A stretch of 64,000 nt of DNA. It comes from Alkaliphilus flagellatus. Lineage in GTDB: Bacteria > Bacillota > Clostridia > Peptostreptococcales > Natronincolaceae. The position numbers and the translations under genes are program-made. Of the stretch, positions 1 to 7,980 are shown piece by piece (position 1 is the first letter of the stretch; every line of letters begins with the position of its first letter). Location of the stretch: NCBI RefSeq assembly GCF_018919215.1, contig NZ_JAHLQK010000004.1, positions 124,001 through 188,000 of the forward strand. Reading direction: 5' to 3'. Below the pieces are notes generated by a model. It was not told the origin of the DNA, made no database searches, and saw only the letters and a list, made by a program, of their open reading frames with translations.

Positions 1-458
1 TTTTTATATTTATCTTCATATATTTTTTTATTCTTAATTAATCTATAAACTATATCTTTATCTATTTTTCTTGTTTGTATAAGATAAGCCATCATATGCT
101 TATATGTATTATTTTTTTCAGGAAGAATTAATTTTCCTTTAGGTTCTTCTCTTTTAACTGTCTTCTGATAATTAAAGGCATTAATAGAAGTAACACCAAT
201 AAGCTGTTTTACTGCTTCTACCCAAGACTTATTCTCTGTGAACATTACAAACTGTATTGGTCCTCCACCTTTATTTTGACAAAAACAATTCCATTTATTT
301 GTCACTGGATTTATATGTAGACCTCCATAGCCTTCTATTTTATATGAATTTGTACCTACTTTTTTAACATCAAATGATTGTTTTGCATACTCAAGTATAT
401 TTACATTATTAGCAAATTGTATTTGTTCCTCTGTAAATCTGCGTCTTTCATATGCCAT
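1..458 (-). CDS. DUF3991/Toprim primase-like protein, N-terminal part (runs off window)
   Basis: The first 152 codons of a gene whose 3' end lies beyond the left window edge. It starts at an ATG at 458 preceded by a GGAGGTAAG ribosome binding site. The segment HINPVTNKWNCFCQNKGGG looks like a CHC2-type zinc finger of DnaG-like primases, followed by the start of the DUF3991 region found in primase/Toprim proteins of clostridial plasmids and conjugative elements. Such proteins are thought to act in element replication or transfer; that role is inferred from the family, and the Toprim part is outside the window. The same-strand neighbours parA and parB support a plasmid- or ICE-derived region. 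It was too close to the edge to judge whether it is intact. Confidence 0.75.
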   Translation of the reverse strand, partial: MAYERRRFTEEQIQFANNVNILEYAKQSFDVKKVGTNSYKIEGYGGLHINPVTNKWNCFCQNKGGGPIQFVMFTENKSWVEAVKQLIGVTSINAFNYQKTVKREEPKGKLILPEKNNTYKHMMAYLIQTRKIDKDIVYRLIKNKKIYEDKYK

Positions 459-517
459 AATCTTACCTCCTGTAAAAATTAAAAGACAAGCTAAAATTCT
501 AGCTCCTCTTCATATTT

Positions 518-835
518 TTATAACTCTAATTCTTCATCATTTTCATTTTCTAACGTATGTTTTGACTCTATCCTTTGTTTTAAAAATAATAGAGATTCAA
601 GTTCTTTCACTTTATTACTATTTTTAGATACAAGAATATCATCCCAATTTAATTCTCCGTATCCTTTTTCCACAGCTCTGTAAATAGCTCCATTTTTTAC
701 AAAGCATTCTTCACCCCTCTTGCCCCTGTCACCATATCCAAACACCTCTATTAATTTATTTATTGCATCCTCTGGAGAGATTTCAATATCAACTCCATTT
801 AACTTCACATTAGCTTTTATAAGCAATGATTTCAT
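518..835 (-). CDS. Hypothetical protein of mobile element
   Basis: A 105-residue soluble protein with an acidic C-terminus (runs of E, N and D) and no membrane segment. I do not recognise the family. The start was placed at the ATG at 835 because GGAGGTGAAAAGT lies directly before it; an in-frame ATG at 853 would overlap that ribosome binding site. It sits 59 bp upstream of the primase-like gene on the same strand and is probably cotranscribed with it, so a role in element maintenance or transfer is the most that context suggests. Confidence 0.7.
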   Translation of the reverse strand: MKSLLIKANVKLNGVDIEISPEDAINKLIEVFGYGDRGKRGEECFVKNGAIYRAVEKGYGELNWDDILVSKNSNKVKELESLLFLKQRIESKHTLENENDEELEL

Positions 836-875
836 ACTTTTCACCTCCTTCAATAATTAAAATTTTTATAAAAAA

Positions 876-904
876 AGCGGGTAAATAAACTACATTTACC
901 TGCT
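876..904 (-). terminator. Intrinsic terminator-like hairpin
   Basis: The arms agcgggtaaat and atttacctgct form a stem with one G-T pair, followed on the minus strand by a T-rich run. It lies between the small ORF/parAB unit and the 105-residue gene. Confidence 0.55.
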
Positions 905-1004
905 CAAGTGGGAGCTATTTAAACCTCTAAAATTTTCTTAATAATAAATTTCTATTCTAATATTTAATATAAAAATTATCGCCTTCGTATTTTTACAATA
1001 AAAA

Positions 1005-1035
1005 AGCAGATAGCTAAAATATCACTATCTACGCT
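1005..1035 (-). terminator. Intrinsic terminator downstream of parAB
   Basis: An imperfect stem (agcagatag against ctatctacgct) followed on the minus strand by TTTTTTATTG. It probably ends the parA-parB transcript. Confidence 0.5.
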
Positions 1036-1058
1036 TATTGCCTTATATAATTTTAAAT

Positions 1059-1154
1059 TTATTCTAATTCCACATCATTATCAAAACTATTCGCAATTTT
1101 TAGCACTGAAATGCATTTTTCAAGTTCTTCTTCAACATATTTTAGACCATACAT
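1059..1154 (-). CDS. Possible 31-residue small ORF after parB
   Basis: ATG at 1154 opens 31 codons (begins MYGLKYVEEELEKC, ends acidic) just after the parB stop, before the terminator at 1005-1035. No good ribosome binding site is visible, so expression would need coupling to parB. The amphipathic Glu-rich character is the only support; it may be a remnant or spurious. Confidence 0.3.
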   Translation of the reverse strand: MYGLKYVEEELEKCISVLKIANSFDNDVELE

Positions 1155-1170
1155 TATTCATTATCAATTT

Positions 1171-2148
1171 TTAATTTTGAGAAAAATAAATTTCTAATGC
1201 ATTTTCTATAATTTCCTCAATCTCTTTCTGTGTTTGATTTTCTTTAAAATATCTACTAACCAGTTTAGGTTTTAATTTAAAAGACTTTATCTTTTTAGGC
1301 TTATCAAAATACCCACCTGATAAAACTTCATTAGCTTTGTCATAACTAAAATTCCTACTTTGTGAAAATGATTTTAATATCTCTGCCTTCTTTATATCTA
1401 CCTTAGATTTATTCTTTTTCAATATCCCTTCTATAATTTCTTGTTCATCTTCTTTTAAGAAAGCTATCTCTACTCCTGCCATAAATGGAATTTCATTAGT
1501 GTCTATCCTGTCTTTCAATTCGCCTATTAAAGTGTCTATCTTTAAATATCTGGCAATCGTTCTTCCAGAAAGATCATAATTTTGACTTAGCTTTGTATCT
1601 GTCCTACCTTGCGTGCCAAGTTGGCACGCATCATTATTATCATTGAAATTTACAGCATTAGAAAGGTTTTGAAGCTCATCTATTAAATCTGTTCTTTTAC
1701 CCTGCTGCTTTATTGAATTATAGTGTTCTACTAGTACTCTTGCCCTTTCAGAGTGAGATAAATCTGCGAAGGATCTTTGTATTAAGTTAGTTTCTGTAAC
1801 TATAAGCATAGCTTCTTCATCTGTTAATCCTTCTTTAATTACTGCCGGTATTTTTTCTAATCCTACTATTTTTGCAGCATTAGCTCTATTGTGCCCTGAA
1901 AGTATTTCATACTTATCTTCTTGTATCGGTATTGGTCTAACTATAATTGGAGTTATTACTCCATACTCTTTAATACTTTCTACCATATCCTCTAAGCGTT
2001 GTCCTTCATATAGCTTAAATGGATGATTTCTAAAAGGTATAAGTTTATATAAATATATTTCCTTAATTCCTTCATCTGAGCTTCCTAGTATGCAATCTTC
2101 ATCAGAAAACAAGTCATTTATATTTATAATCTTTTTCTTCTCAATCAT
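1171..2148 (-). CDS. parB: ParB/Spo0J-family partition protein
   Basis: A 325-residue ParB-family DNA-binding partition protein. The N-terminal ParB/sulfiredoxin-like domain (about residues 30-125) contains the family motifs GHNRANAAK and TETNLIQR; a central helix-turn-helix region follows (YDLSGRTIARYLK), and the C-terminus is basic. ParB binds a centromere (parS) and works with ParA to segregate the replicon. The gene overlaps the end of parA by 8 bp and has its own AAGGAG site inside parA, so the two are translationally coupled. Its coding sequence includes a perfect GC-rich palindrome at 1610-1630. With the primase-like gene this indicates a plasmid or integrative conjugative element rather than the chromosomal soj-spo0J pair. 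Confidence 0.9.
   Translation of the reverse strand: MIEKKKIININDLFSDEDCILGSSDEGIKEIYLYKLIPFRNHPFKLYEGQRLEDMVESIKEYGVITPIIVRPIPIQEDKYEILSGHNRANAAKIVGLEKIPAVIKEGLTDEEAMLIVTETNLIQRSFADLSHSERARVLVEHYNSIKQQGKRTDLIDELQNLSNAVNFNDNNDACQLGTQGRTDTKLSQNYDLSGRTIARYLKIDTLIGELKDRIDTNEIPFMAGVEIAFLKEDEQEIIEGILKKNKSKVDIKKAEILKSFSQSRNFSYDKANEVLSGGYFDKPKKIKSFKLKPKLVSRYFKENQTQKEIEEIIENALEIYFSQN
1610..1630. repeat. Perfect 21-nt palindrome inside parB
   Basis: The arms TGCGTGCCAA and TTGGCACGCA flank one central base, a perfect 10-bp inverted repeat much richer in GC than the surrounding gene. It encodes part of DACQLGTQG in ParB. It could be a protein-binding site such as a centromere or operator, or a palindromic coding insertion. 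Function is not shown. Confidence 0.6.
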
Positions 2149-2938
2149 TTAAAATCAGCTCCTTAGCGAATCTTTGATATGCTTCTGAAACCTTATTCTT
2201 AGGATCATATTCTATTATGCTTTTCCTGTTTAAAATTGCCTCTCCAGCCTTAACAGAGACTGGTATTTTACTATCAAATATTTTCATATCTAAATTAAAT
2301 TTATCCTTTATGTAATCCGCACTTTCATTTACAGTTTTTATCATTTCCTTAGATAAATTAGTCCTCTCATTTAACATGGTCATTAAAATACCTTCAATTT
2401 TGATGGTAGGATTTATCCTCTTCTTAGTCTTTTTTATTGTAGCTGTTAAATCCCCTAAGCCTTTAGCTGATAAAAACTCAGGGGTTACTGGAATAATTAT
2501 ACTATCACAAGCTGCTAGAGCATTAATTGTAAGGGTTCCCAATGAAGGTGAACAATCTATTAATATATAATCATAATCTTCCTTTATAAACTCTATAGCT
2601 GATTTTAGTATTTGCTCTTTACACATAACATTTACTAAGGTCATTTCAATACCTGCTAGTTGTAGATTAGCAGGTATTAGGTGAAGATTTTCATTAACTT
2701 GTATAATGCAATCTTTTTCTATTTCTTTCTCTTCTATAGCATCTGACATGATAGTTTGAATACCTGGCTTATTGTCAGCTTTATATCCTAAAGAAACAGT
2801 TAAACTTCCTTGTGGGTCAAAATCTATAAGTAATACCTTGCTACCCATCTGTGCTAAAGCATAACCTAAATTTAAGGTTGTTGTAGTTTTTCCTACTCCA
2901 CCTTTTTGATTTACTATTGCAGTTACTTTATTTCCCAC
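2141..2938 (-). CDS. parA: ParA-family partition ATPase
   Basis: A 265-residue Walker-type partition ATPase. Deviant Walker A at the N-terminus (VNQKGGVGKTTTT), switch I region DFDPQGS, and Walker B region YDYILIDCSPSLG are all present, and the length is usual for the family. ParA forms ATP-dependent gradients on DNA that move ParB-parS complexes. The start is a GTG at 2938 with AAAAGGAGG ten bases upstream. It is the first gene of the parA-parB unit. The lack of a long N-terminal extension makes it the chromosomal/type Ib-like size, but the gene context is a mobile element. Confidence 0.93.
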   Translation of the reverse strand: MGNKVTAIVNQKGGVGKTTTTLNLGYALAQMGSKVLLIDFDPQGSLTVSLGYKADNKPGIQTIMSDAIEEKEIEKDCIIQVNENLHLIPANLQLAGIEMTLVNVMCKEQILKSAIEFIKEDYDYILIDCSPSLGTLTINALAACDSIIIPVTPEFLSAKGLGDLTATIKKTKKRINPTIKIEGILMTMLNERTNLSKEMIKTVNESADYIKDKFNLDMKIFDSKIPVSVKAGEAILNRKSIIEYDPKNKVSEAYQRFAKELILND

Positions 2939-2985
2939 TTTAATTTTTCCTCCTTTTTATAATCTGTATTTTTATAAATAAAAAA

Positions 2986-3011
2986 GAACAAACATATCTC
3001 TATGCTTGTTC
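2986..3011 (-). terminator. Intrinsic terminator upstream of parA
   Basis: The stem gaacaaacata / tatgcttgttc is followed on the minus strand by a run of T. It would stop transcription from the decayed gene to the right before parA. A related GAAC...GTTC hairpin occurs at 26833-26854. Confidence 0.6.
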
Positions 3012-3018
3012 GTAGTAA

Positions 3019-3330
3019 TTAGTTGTTATCAAATTTATTATTTGCTATTACTATATTGAAATTAACTTTTCTAATTCTATCTAATGAATCTATATTTGAC
3101 AATGTGTATACTCTCTAATCTCTTCTATAACGTTCTACTAATTCCTGATGTGGCATTTCTTGACTATTTTAGAAACTACCTATTGGTTGATAAATATAAT
3201 TTTGTTCTCTGCTTGCTTTATTTATTTTTACTATGCAAAACCTTGAAACAGCAGCTCCTACTAGCAATGCTTTTCTCTGCTCTAATGGTGCTAAAAAATC
3301 ACCATAGCTTATTCTTATTACTGATTAAAG
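3019..3330 (-). pseudogene. Decayed mobile-element gene with two in-frame stops
   Basis: One minus-strand frame reads continuously as protein-like sequence except for a TAA and a TAG. It contains GDFLAPLEQRKALLVGAA, then after the first stop MPHQELVERYRRD, and after the second RVYTLSNIDSLDRIRKVN, ending at a TAA at 3019-3021. No start codon with a ribosome binding site is present on the right. The residues look like the small accessory proteins of clostridial conjugative elements, but I cannot name the family. Preservation of frame across both stops argues for recent point-mutational decay. Confidence 0.55.
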
Positions 3331-3404
3331 TCGCTAGTCACCAAGGCCAGAGGCCAACAGAACGTCGGCCCCTCATATATTAAATGCCCAAAATATTTCT
3401 CTAC

Positions 3405-4640
3405 TTACTGGAATGCATTAAAAATCATTTGTAATAATTTTTCCATTGCACTCCAATCATGATCTTCCGCTGGTAGTGACTTATTTTTTATTTGATCTAT
3501 AACATGAAGAAATTTTTGTTGGACTTGATCCTTATTTGTTATTTCTCCTTGATATTTATTAATTCTGTCTATATATCCTTTCCATATTACAGGTACTAAT
3601 TTCCCATCTTCATCACATAAAACATTCTTACCTAAAAAAAGCTCAATACTACAAGCCAAACCATTAATATTTGCATTTTGATTATTAAACGGACCAATTG
3701 TAGGGTAATCATTTGCTATTTCAATATCTGGCAATGTCAAGATCTTAATATTAGATGGAATTTCCATTTTTTCAAAATTTAAAATTTCATTATGAGCTGC
3801 AGCATCATTATCAAATAGAGCTATTATCTGGCTACTAATTCCTGCGCCAATAAAAGCTTTAATATAATGGGTTAAAAAGTTAGTACTGCCTTGAGCTTTA
3901 GATATATCAAAATCCATAAAATAATAAAAATGATACAAATGCGGATACATTATCTCTAATGATTTTGATATAATTTTCGAATCACTTTTCCCTTCAGTCA
4001 TAATTATAATCTTGGTATCATAAAAACTTTCGATCTCATGGTCTGAGTCGTACCACCCTCCATCAACTAAACCAGTATAATCTAAAATAATTTCTGCTTC
4101 ATCAGATATGCTCTCAAGTATTATTCTAATTGTAAACCACGGATCCATCTCATACGGCATTCCAAAATACGATTCATCATCATATTCTAATGATCTTAAA
4201 ATGATATATCTGTCAATATCTTCAATCTTGCTTGTATTTTTCAAACTTCGTCTAATTCTTTCATAATTAATTCCGTTTTGTACTAAATCATTTGCGACAT
4301 CAATAACAGTCTTTGACCATGTTTCATAAGAAAATTTCTTATACGCTTCTTCATAATTATCTTCATAATCTAATTCCAATTTGAATTCTAATTGGCATTT
4401 ATATTCATCAAAACGTGTCTTAGAATTTTTTAATGTGTATCCTAAAATATCTAAACATTGTTTTGCTTTCTTAACACTAGTTTTGTACATATACCGGAAG
4501 TATTCTTCCCCATCATCATAATAGTCTTTTTCAATAACCTTATCGTTTTTATTGAATATAATCAACAAATAGTCTGCTAGACAATTCTTGCTTAGTAACA
4601 AATCATACTTTCCAACTGTCAATGTAGCATATGAACCCAT
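3405..4640 (-). CDS. HEPN/Toprim-associated domain protein (putative nuclease)
   Basis: A 411-residue protein beginning MGSYATLTVGKYDLL, the signature N-terminus of HEPN/Toprim-associated proteins. A Toprim-like domain follows at about residues 210-310, with the acidic motif MTEGKSDSKII (Glu) and the DxD-type motif ALFDNDAAAHNE. Toprim folds cleave or rejoin nucleic acid using metal. Proteins of this class are proposed to be conflict or defence nucleases; that is established only by genome context. The ATG at 4640 was chosen because GGAGG stands five bases upstream. It sits in a mobile-element region beside another HEPN-motif gene, separated by a GC-rich non-coding segment. Confidence 0.75.
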   Translation of the reverse strand: MGSYATLTVGKYDLLLSKNCLADYLLIIFNKNDKVIEKDYYDDGEEYFRYMYKTSVKKAKQCLDILGYTLKNSKTRFDEYKCQLEFKLELDYEDNYEEAYKKFSYETWSKTVIDVANDLVQNGINYERIRRSLKNTSKIEDIDRYIILRSLEYDDESYFGMPYEMDPWFTIRIILESISDEAEIILDYTGLVDGGWYDSDHEIESFYDTKIIIMTEGKSDSKIISKSLEIMYPHLYHFYYFMDFDISKAQGSTNFLTHYIKAFIGAGISSQIIALFDNDAAAHNEILNFEKMEIPSNIKILTLPDIEIANDYPTIGPFNNQNANINGLACSIELFLGKNVLCDEDGKLVPVIWKGYIDRINKYQGEITNKDQVQQKFLHVIDQIKNKSLPAEDHDWSAMEKLLQMIFNAFQ

Positions 4641-4689
4641 GGCACCCTCCAATATGATAATTATTTAGTATTATTAAAGCTAAATATAT

Positions 4690-4890
4690 CTCGAACACGT
4701 ATTCAGTCACACAATGTGGCGGCCACTCACGCGCATTTTATATAAAGTCTCGTGTTTGCGACGATCCTGAACTGAACTCTAAGAGCATCTCTTCGTAGAC
4801 AGTACTTGCACCTAGTGAAGGGATGTGGTGCGCTGATCTCTCCCTCTATACGTACTGCAAGCACCCTTGTGTAAACACACTGTTATCTGA
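4690..4890. other. GC-rich non-coding segment between two HEPN-type genes
   Basis: About 200 bp with clearly higher GC than its surroundings and no convincing ORF on either strand. It contains several short inverted matches, for example cgaacacg near 4691 against cgtgtttgcg near 4750, and gtacttgcac/gtactgcaag near 4801 and 4851. It could be a structured RNA, a recombination site or a relic of imported DNA. No known RNA family was recognised. Confidence 0.4.
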
Positions 4891-5025
4891 TGCCAAGGCA
4901 GAACCTATCCATAGGTATTTTTCAGATTGTTTTAAATCACTTAGCCTTAGCCAATACTTGTTTATGAATGTATTACCTCACATTTCCAATATTAGCAATA
5001 CCTGTCGAATATTAAATAAAAGTTA

Positions 5026-6111
5026 TTATAATATTTTTATACAGAACTTTTTAATTAGTATTTCTGCAATGCTTTTTATGGAGTCCCTCCAAAATAATTC
5101 TTTACTATTTTTAATCAAGGGATTAGGTAACTTCAATTCAAATTTTTCCCCGCTTTTTCCATGCACAACGCTATTACGAAAGCCATATAATGCTTCAGCA
5201 AACTTACTAATATCATGAGACGTTATTATATTTAAAGAAACGGCTTTTGTTATAAGCCCACCTATCTCTTCTTCTAGTGATTTTAAAAGTAATGTAAGTT
5301 GAGACAATTCCTGTTCCTTGTATATTTTCACTAACTTATTTATAACTAAATCAATATTTTTATCAACTATGTAATCTTCTATTATATTTTTAAATTCGTC
5401 TTTTCTAATAACAAGAAAAAAATATTCTATGATTTTATAAAAATATAACGTTGATATTTCTGTATCAATAATTCTCATCGCCTCATTATAAAAATAAAAA
5501 ACTTCACAGAACCGTACATCTTCAAAATTCACGTCGTTTATTTGTTCAGTGATAAATTCATGCACAGATGTATTCTTATTGTAGTCTTTAGGTATAGTCC
5601 ATAAGATAAATAGTGCCATATTGAAGTAATCAGCATAATTCTCTTTAGTTATACCATGTAATGACATTGTAATTACATAATCATCTGTATATGTCTCATA
5701 TCCATATTCTAAATTTTTCAGCCACCGGTACATCTCAGAAGAACCTTCTATTAATATTTTTACACTACCTATATTAAAAGTAATACTACCATCCATTGTG
5801 TAATAATCAAATAAGTTTACTGAAATAAATGAATATAAATTTAATTCTATATAATCTCCAATTTTATAGCCATATCCATTCATAACATTAAGGTTTGGAT
5901 TGATTTTAACTAATTCTTCCATATTACCTATAGATTTTTTTGTTATTGCTAGTTTTTTCTTTATCTTTATATCATTAATTACAATTTTTTCTTCACTTTT
6001 GTGTAAAAATTTTATATGTTCAAAATCTTCCTTAATTAGTAAATTTTCATAATAGATATTAATATCATATTTATTACGTTCATTATTCTCATCAAACAAA
6101 ATTAACACCAA
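5026..6111 (-). CDS. Uncharacterised protein with C-terminal HEPN RX4H motif
   Basis: A 361-residue soluble protein. The N-terminal half has no recognisable domain; the C-terminal part (about residues 220-361) is helical and contains YGFRNSVVHGKSGE, whose R-N-S-V-V-H fits the R-X4-H catalytic motif of HEPN ribonucleases or their relatives. The start is uncertain: TTG at 6111 or GTG at 6108, both just after AGGAAG. It stands about 385 bp upstream (same strand) of the HEPN/Toprim gene. A role in abortive defence is an inference from the motif and context; similar RNxxxH motifs also occur in Abi/HEPN-like proteins that are not proven nucleases. Confidence 0.55.
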   Translation of the reverse strand: MVLILFDENNERNKYDINIYYENLLIKEDFEHIKFLHKSEEKIVINDIKIKKKLAITKKSIGNMEELVKINPNLNVMNGYGYKIGDYIELNLYSFISVNLFDYYTMDGSITFNIGSVKILIEGSSEMYRWLKNLEYGYETYTDDYVITMSLHGITKENYADYFNMALFILWTIPKDYNKNTSVHEFITEQINDVNFEDVRFCEVFYFYNEAMRIIDTEISTLYFYKIIEYFFLVIRKDEFKNIIEDYIVDKNIDLVINKLVKIYKEQELSQLTLLLKSLEEEIGGLITKAVSLNIITSHDISKFAEALYGFRNSVVHGKSGEKFELKLPNPLIKNSKELFWRDSIKSIAEILIKKFCIKIL

Positions 6112-6301
6112 CTTCCTAAGCTTTAGTAATAATAGAAAATGGTCGAAGATTACATATTATGTGTTCAAATATTTATTTAGTATCAGTGACTCTTAGTTTC
6201 TAATTTCTAACAAAATAGTTACTTTGTATAACTAACATTATTAGCCTGCTTTAAATAGCATTAAGTCTTACTATATAAAACTTAGGAGATAATGACTCTT
6301 T

Positions 6302-6400
6302 CTAAACTTCCAAAGTACAGGTTAAATCAAACTCCCCCTTGACGGGGCGAACTTTACGTTCAATTTCACTTAACGTTGTATTGCCGACACCAAATCCGCT
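6302..6400 (-). pseudogene. Short C-terminal gene fragment
   Basis: An open minus-strand stretch of 33 codons (contains GFGVGNTTLSEIERKVRP and ends in a TAG at 6302-6304), closed on the 5' side by an in-frame TAA. Its base composition is higher in GC than its flanks. It reads like the end of a real protein of unknown family. The rest of 6111-6788 shows no gene on either strand. Confidence 0.35.
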
Positions 6401-6665
6401 TTATATATCATATTTAGTAGTATTCGCGAACCTTGATTCGGTAATATTTAGTTATATTAAATCTCAAATTAATACAAACACATATTTTCTCATAATTCAA
6501 AAACATATTTTAAAATTAATTTCTTAATTATTTTTCATTTTAGATTATAGATATTAGCTTATTTTTTGTCCTTTTTTAATACCACATGTCGAATTTCTTA
6601 AATTATCTACATTATATACCAACTTCCATAAGAATCTCGTCGAATTATGTCATGCTTAAAATAAA

Positions 6666-6688
6666 AATATCAGGTTTCACCCGATATT
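6666..6688 (-). terminator. Hairpin with T-run (weak terminator)
   Basis: The arms aatatcagg and cccgatatt close on the loop tttca and are followed on the minus strand by TTTTTATTTT. It lies in the gene-poor stretch 6401-6788. Confidence 0.35.
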
Positions 6689-6788
6689 AAAATTCCAAAT
6701 AGATTTATATTAAATAGTGCTTCATTTAATAGTTTTAGCTATAATATGAGTAACGCCATATCTATTATCATTATTTATACTCTCCAAT

Positions 6789-7004
6789 ATGTATACTCTC
6801 CCTCACGGAAATCATGCAGGAGACTTCCCTGTCTTATTTTCCAATGATGGGGTAGCAAGAATGTGGTTTTATACTAATAAATTTAATGTAGAAGATGTTG
6901 TAGGAAAAACAATTATAATTCATGAAAGTCCCGATGACTATCGAACACAGCCTGCCGGTAATTCGGGTAAAAGGTTGGCTTGTGGAGTAATTAGATGGTA
7001 CTAA
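6789..7004 (+). pseudogene. Cu/Zn superoxide dismutase, C-terminal fragment
   Basis: A 71-codon plus-strand frame matching the C-terminal half of Cu/Zn SOD: NHAGDFPVL carries the zinc-site His and Asp, IIIHESPDDY the last copper His, and GNSGKRLACGVI the conserved C-terminal strand. The N-terminal half with the other copper and bridging histidines is absent, and there is no ribosome binding site at the ATG, so it cannot make an active enzyme. Its stop codon lies inside the left copy of the rpsD-derived direct repeat. It is a relic cut at its 5' end, on the strand opposite to all its neighbours. Confidence 0.75.
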
Positions 7005-7166
7005 TTATATAAAAAAGAAGAATCTTCTTAATAGATTCTTCTTTTTTATATAATTATCTTTTGGAGTAAAATTTAATTACTAATTGCTCATTAACATCAA
7101 CAGGTATTTCTTGTCTATTTGATAATCTTAATAGTTTTCTGCTAAAACTAGCTGGATTTGTTTCTA
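6995..7166. repeat. Left copy of 172-bp rpsD 3'-end direct repeat
   Basis: This segment matches 27143-27314 over its full 172 bp with about five substitutions counted by eye. It includes the rpsD transcription terminator (hairpin at 7011-7047) and the last 37 codons of rpsD (7054-7166, minus strand), in which three residues are changed and no stop is introduced. To the right the similarity ends abruptly. With the right copy it bounds the 20-kb accessory island and looks like an attachment-site duplication. Confidence 0.85.
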
Positions 7167-7363
7167 TATATTTTTATTTCGTATTCTTTCAGATAACTGC
7201 TGAATACTCGAGCCCTTATTTAAATTACTTTTAAGTACAAAACAGCAATCGCAAAATCATAATTCTGGGCTTTCTAATGAGTTAACTAATTCAGATTAAA
7301 GAAAAATATTTAAAATATAGGATATGTTAAGGAGGCTATCTTCCTCCTCTAATTTTTCATAAA
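7167..7363. other. Intergenic, no gene seen
   Basis: No ORF with a ribosome binding site on either strand. A short GGAGG/CCTCC hairpin at 7331-7350 lies just past the stop of the HD-domain gene and may act as a weak terminator for it. No recombinase gene is present at this end of the island. Confidence 0.4.
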
Positions 7364-7831
7364 CTACAAGTTAATCCCTAACTCTTTAAATAAATTATTC
7401 AATCTATTCTTCTCATGTTCTATAATTTGAAAATTTGTATTATATAAGTAATGTTGGAGTACATCTGCGTCTTTGAGTATTTCGTCATAAACACCATCTA
7501 CATTATGTTTGTTACTATGGTTAGATATTGAACTACAAATAATGTCAATTTCATCCCCCTCAAAATAGTTACTCTCATTTAGAATTTTTCTCGCTTCAAC
7601 AGAACTTAACTTTGAGTGGTCAGCACTATAACCAGTTTTATAACTTGATATGTCGTGCAACATTCCTGCAATTGCACATAATTCGGCATTCATTCCACGT
7701 TTAAGTGCAAGTAAACTACAATTACAAGATACACCGTACAAGTGAACAAAACCACATCGTCTTTCTTCCAAGTCAGGTTGTTCCATCAAAATACTATCAA
7801 CAATCTTGCGAATCTCTTCTAATCTATTCAT
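7364..7831 (-). CDS. HD domain-containing protein
   Basis: A 155-residue HD-fold protein, predicted metal-dependent phosphohydrolase. The metal-binding pair is in AIAGMLHDISSY, with further His/Asp ligands in SADHSKLSS, SISNHSNKH and EILKDADVLQHY. Small stand-alone HD proteins of this kind usually act on nucleotides or related phosphoesters; the substrate is unknown. The ATG at 7831 follows AGGGGGATAAATTT. It is the leftmost gene of the island and is followed on the right by a broken acetyltransferase. Confidence 0.8.
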   Translation of the reverse strand: MNRLEEIRKIVDSILMEQPDLEERRCGFVHLYGVSCNCSLLALKRGMNAELCAIAGMLHDISSYKTGYSADHSKLSSVEARKILNESNYFEGDEIDIICSSISNHSNKHNVDGVYDEILKDADVLQHYLYNTNFQIIEHEKNRLNNLFKELGINL

Positions 7832-7980
7832 AAATTTATCCCCCTGTATTTATAGTTATATACGATTTGTTACTAATGTGAATTTCTTATATACCAATTA
7901 TAATATTAATTACAATAAATTATATATACCTAAATAAACAGTTGTATCTTATATATAAGACTATTAGAAAAAATCCTTTA

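Noticed and set aside
3084-3383. Plus-strand ORF of 99 codons
   Set aside because: It is the antisense of a decayed minus-strand gene and has no ribosome binding site.
4823-5218. Plus-strand ORF of 131 codons
   Set aside because: It overlaps the 3' end of the HEPN-motif gene in antisense and the GC-rich segment, and has no recognisable domain or ribosome binding site.
6339-6527. Plus-strand ORF of 62 codons
   Set aside because: Its first part is the antisense of a protein-like fragment on the minus strand; no ribosome binding site.
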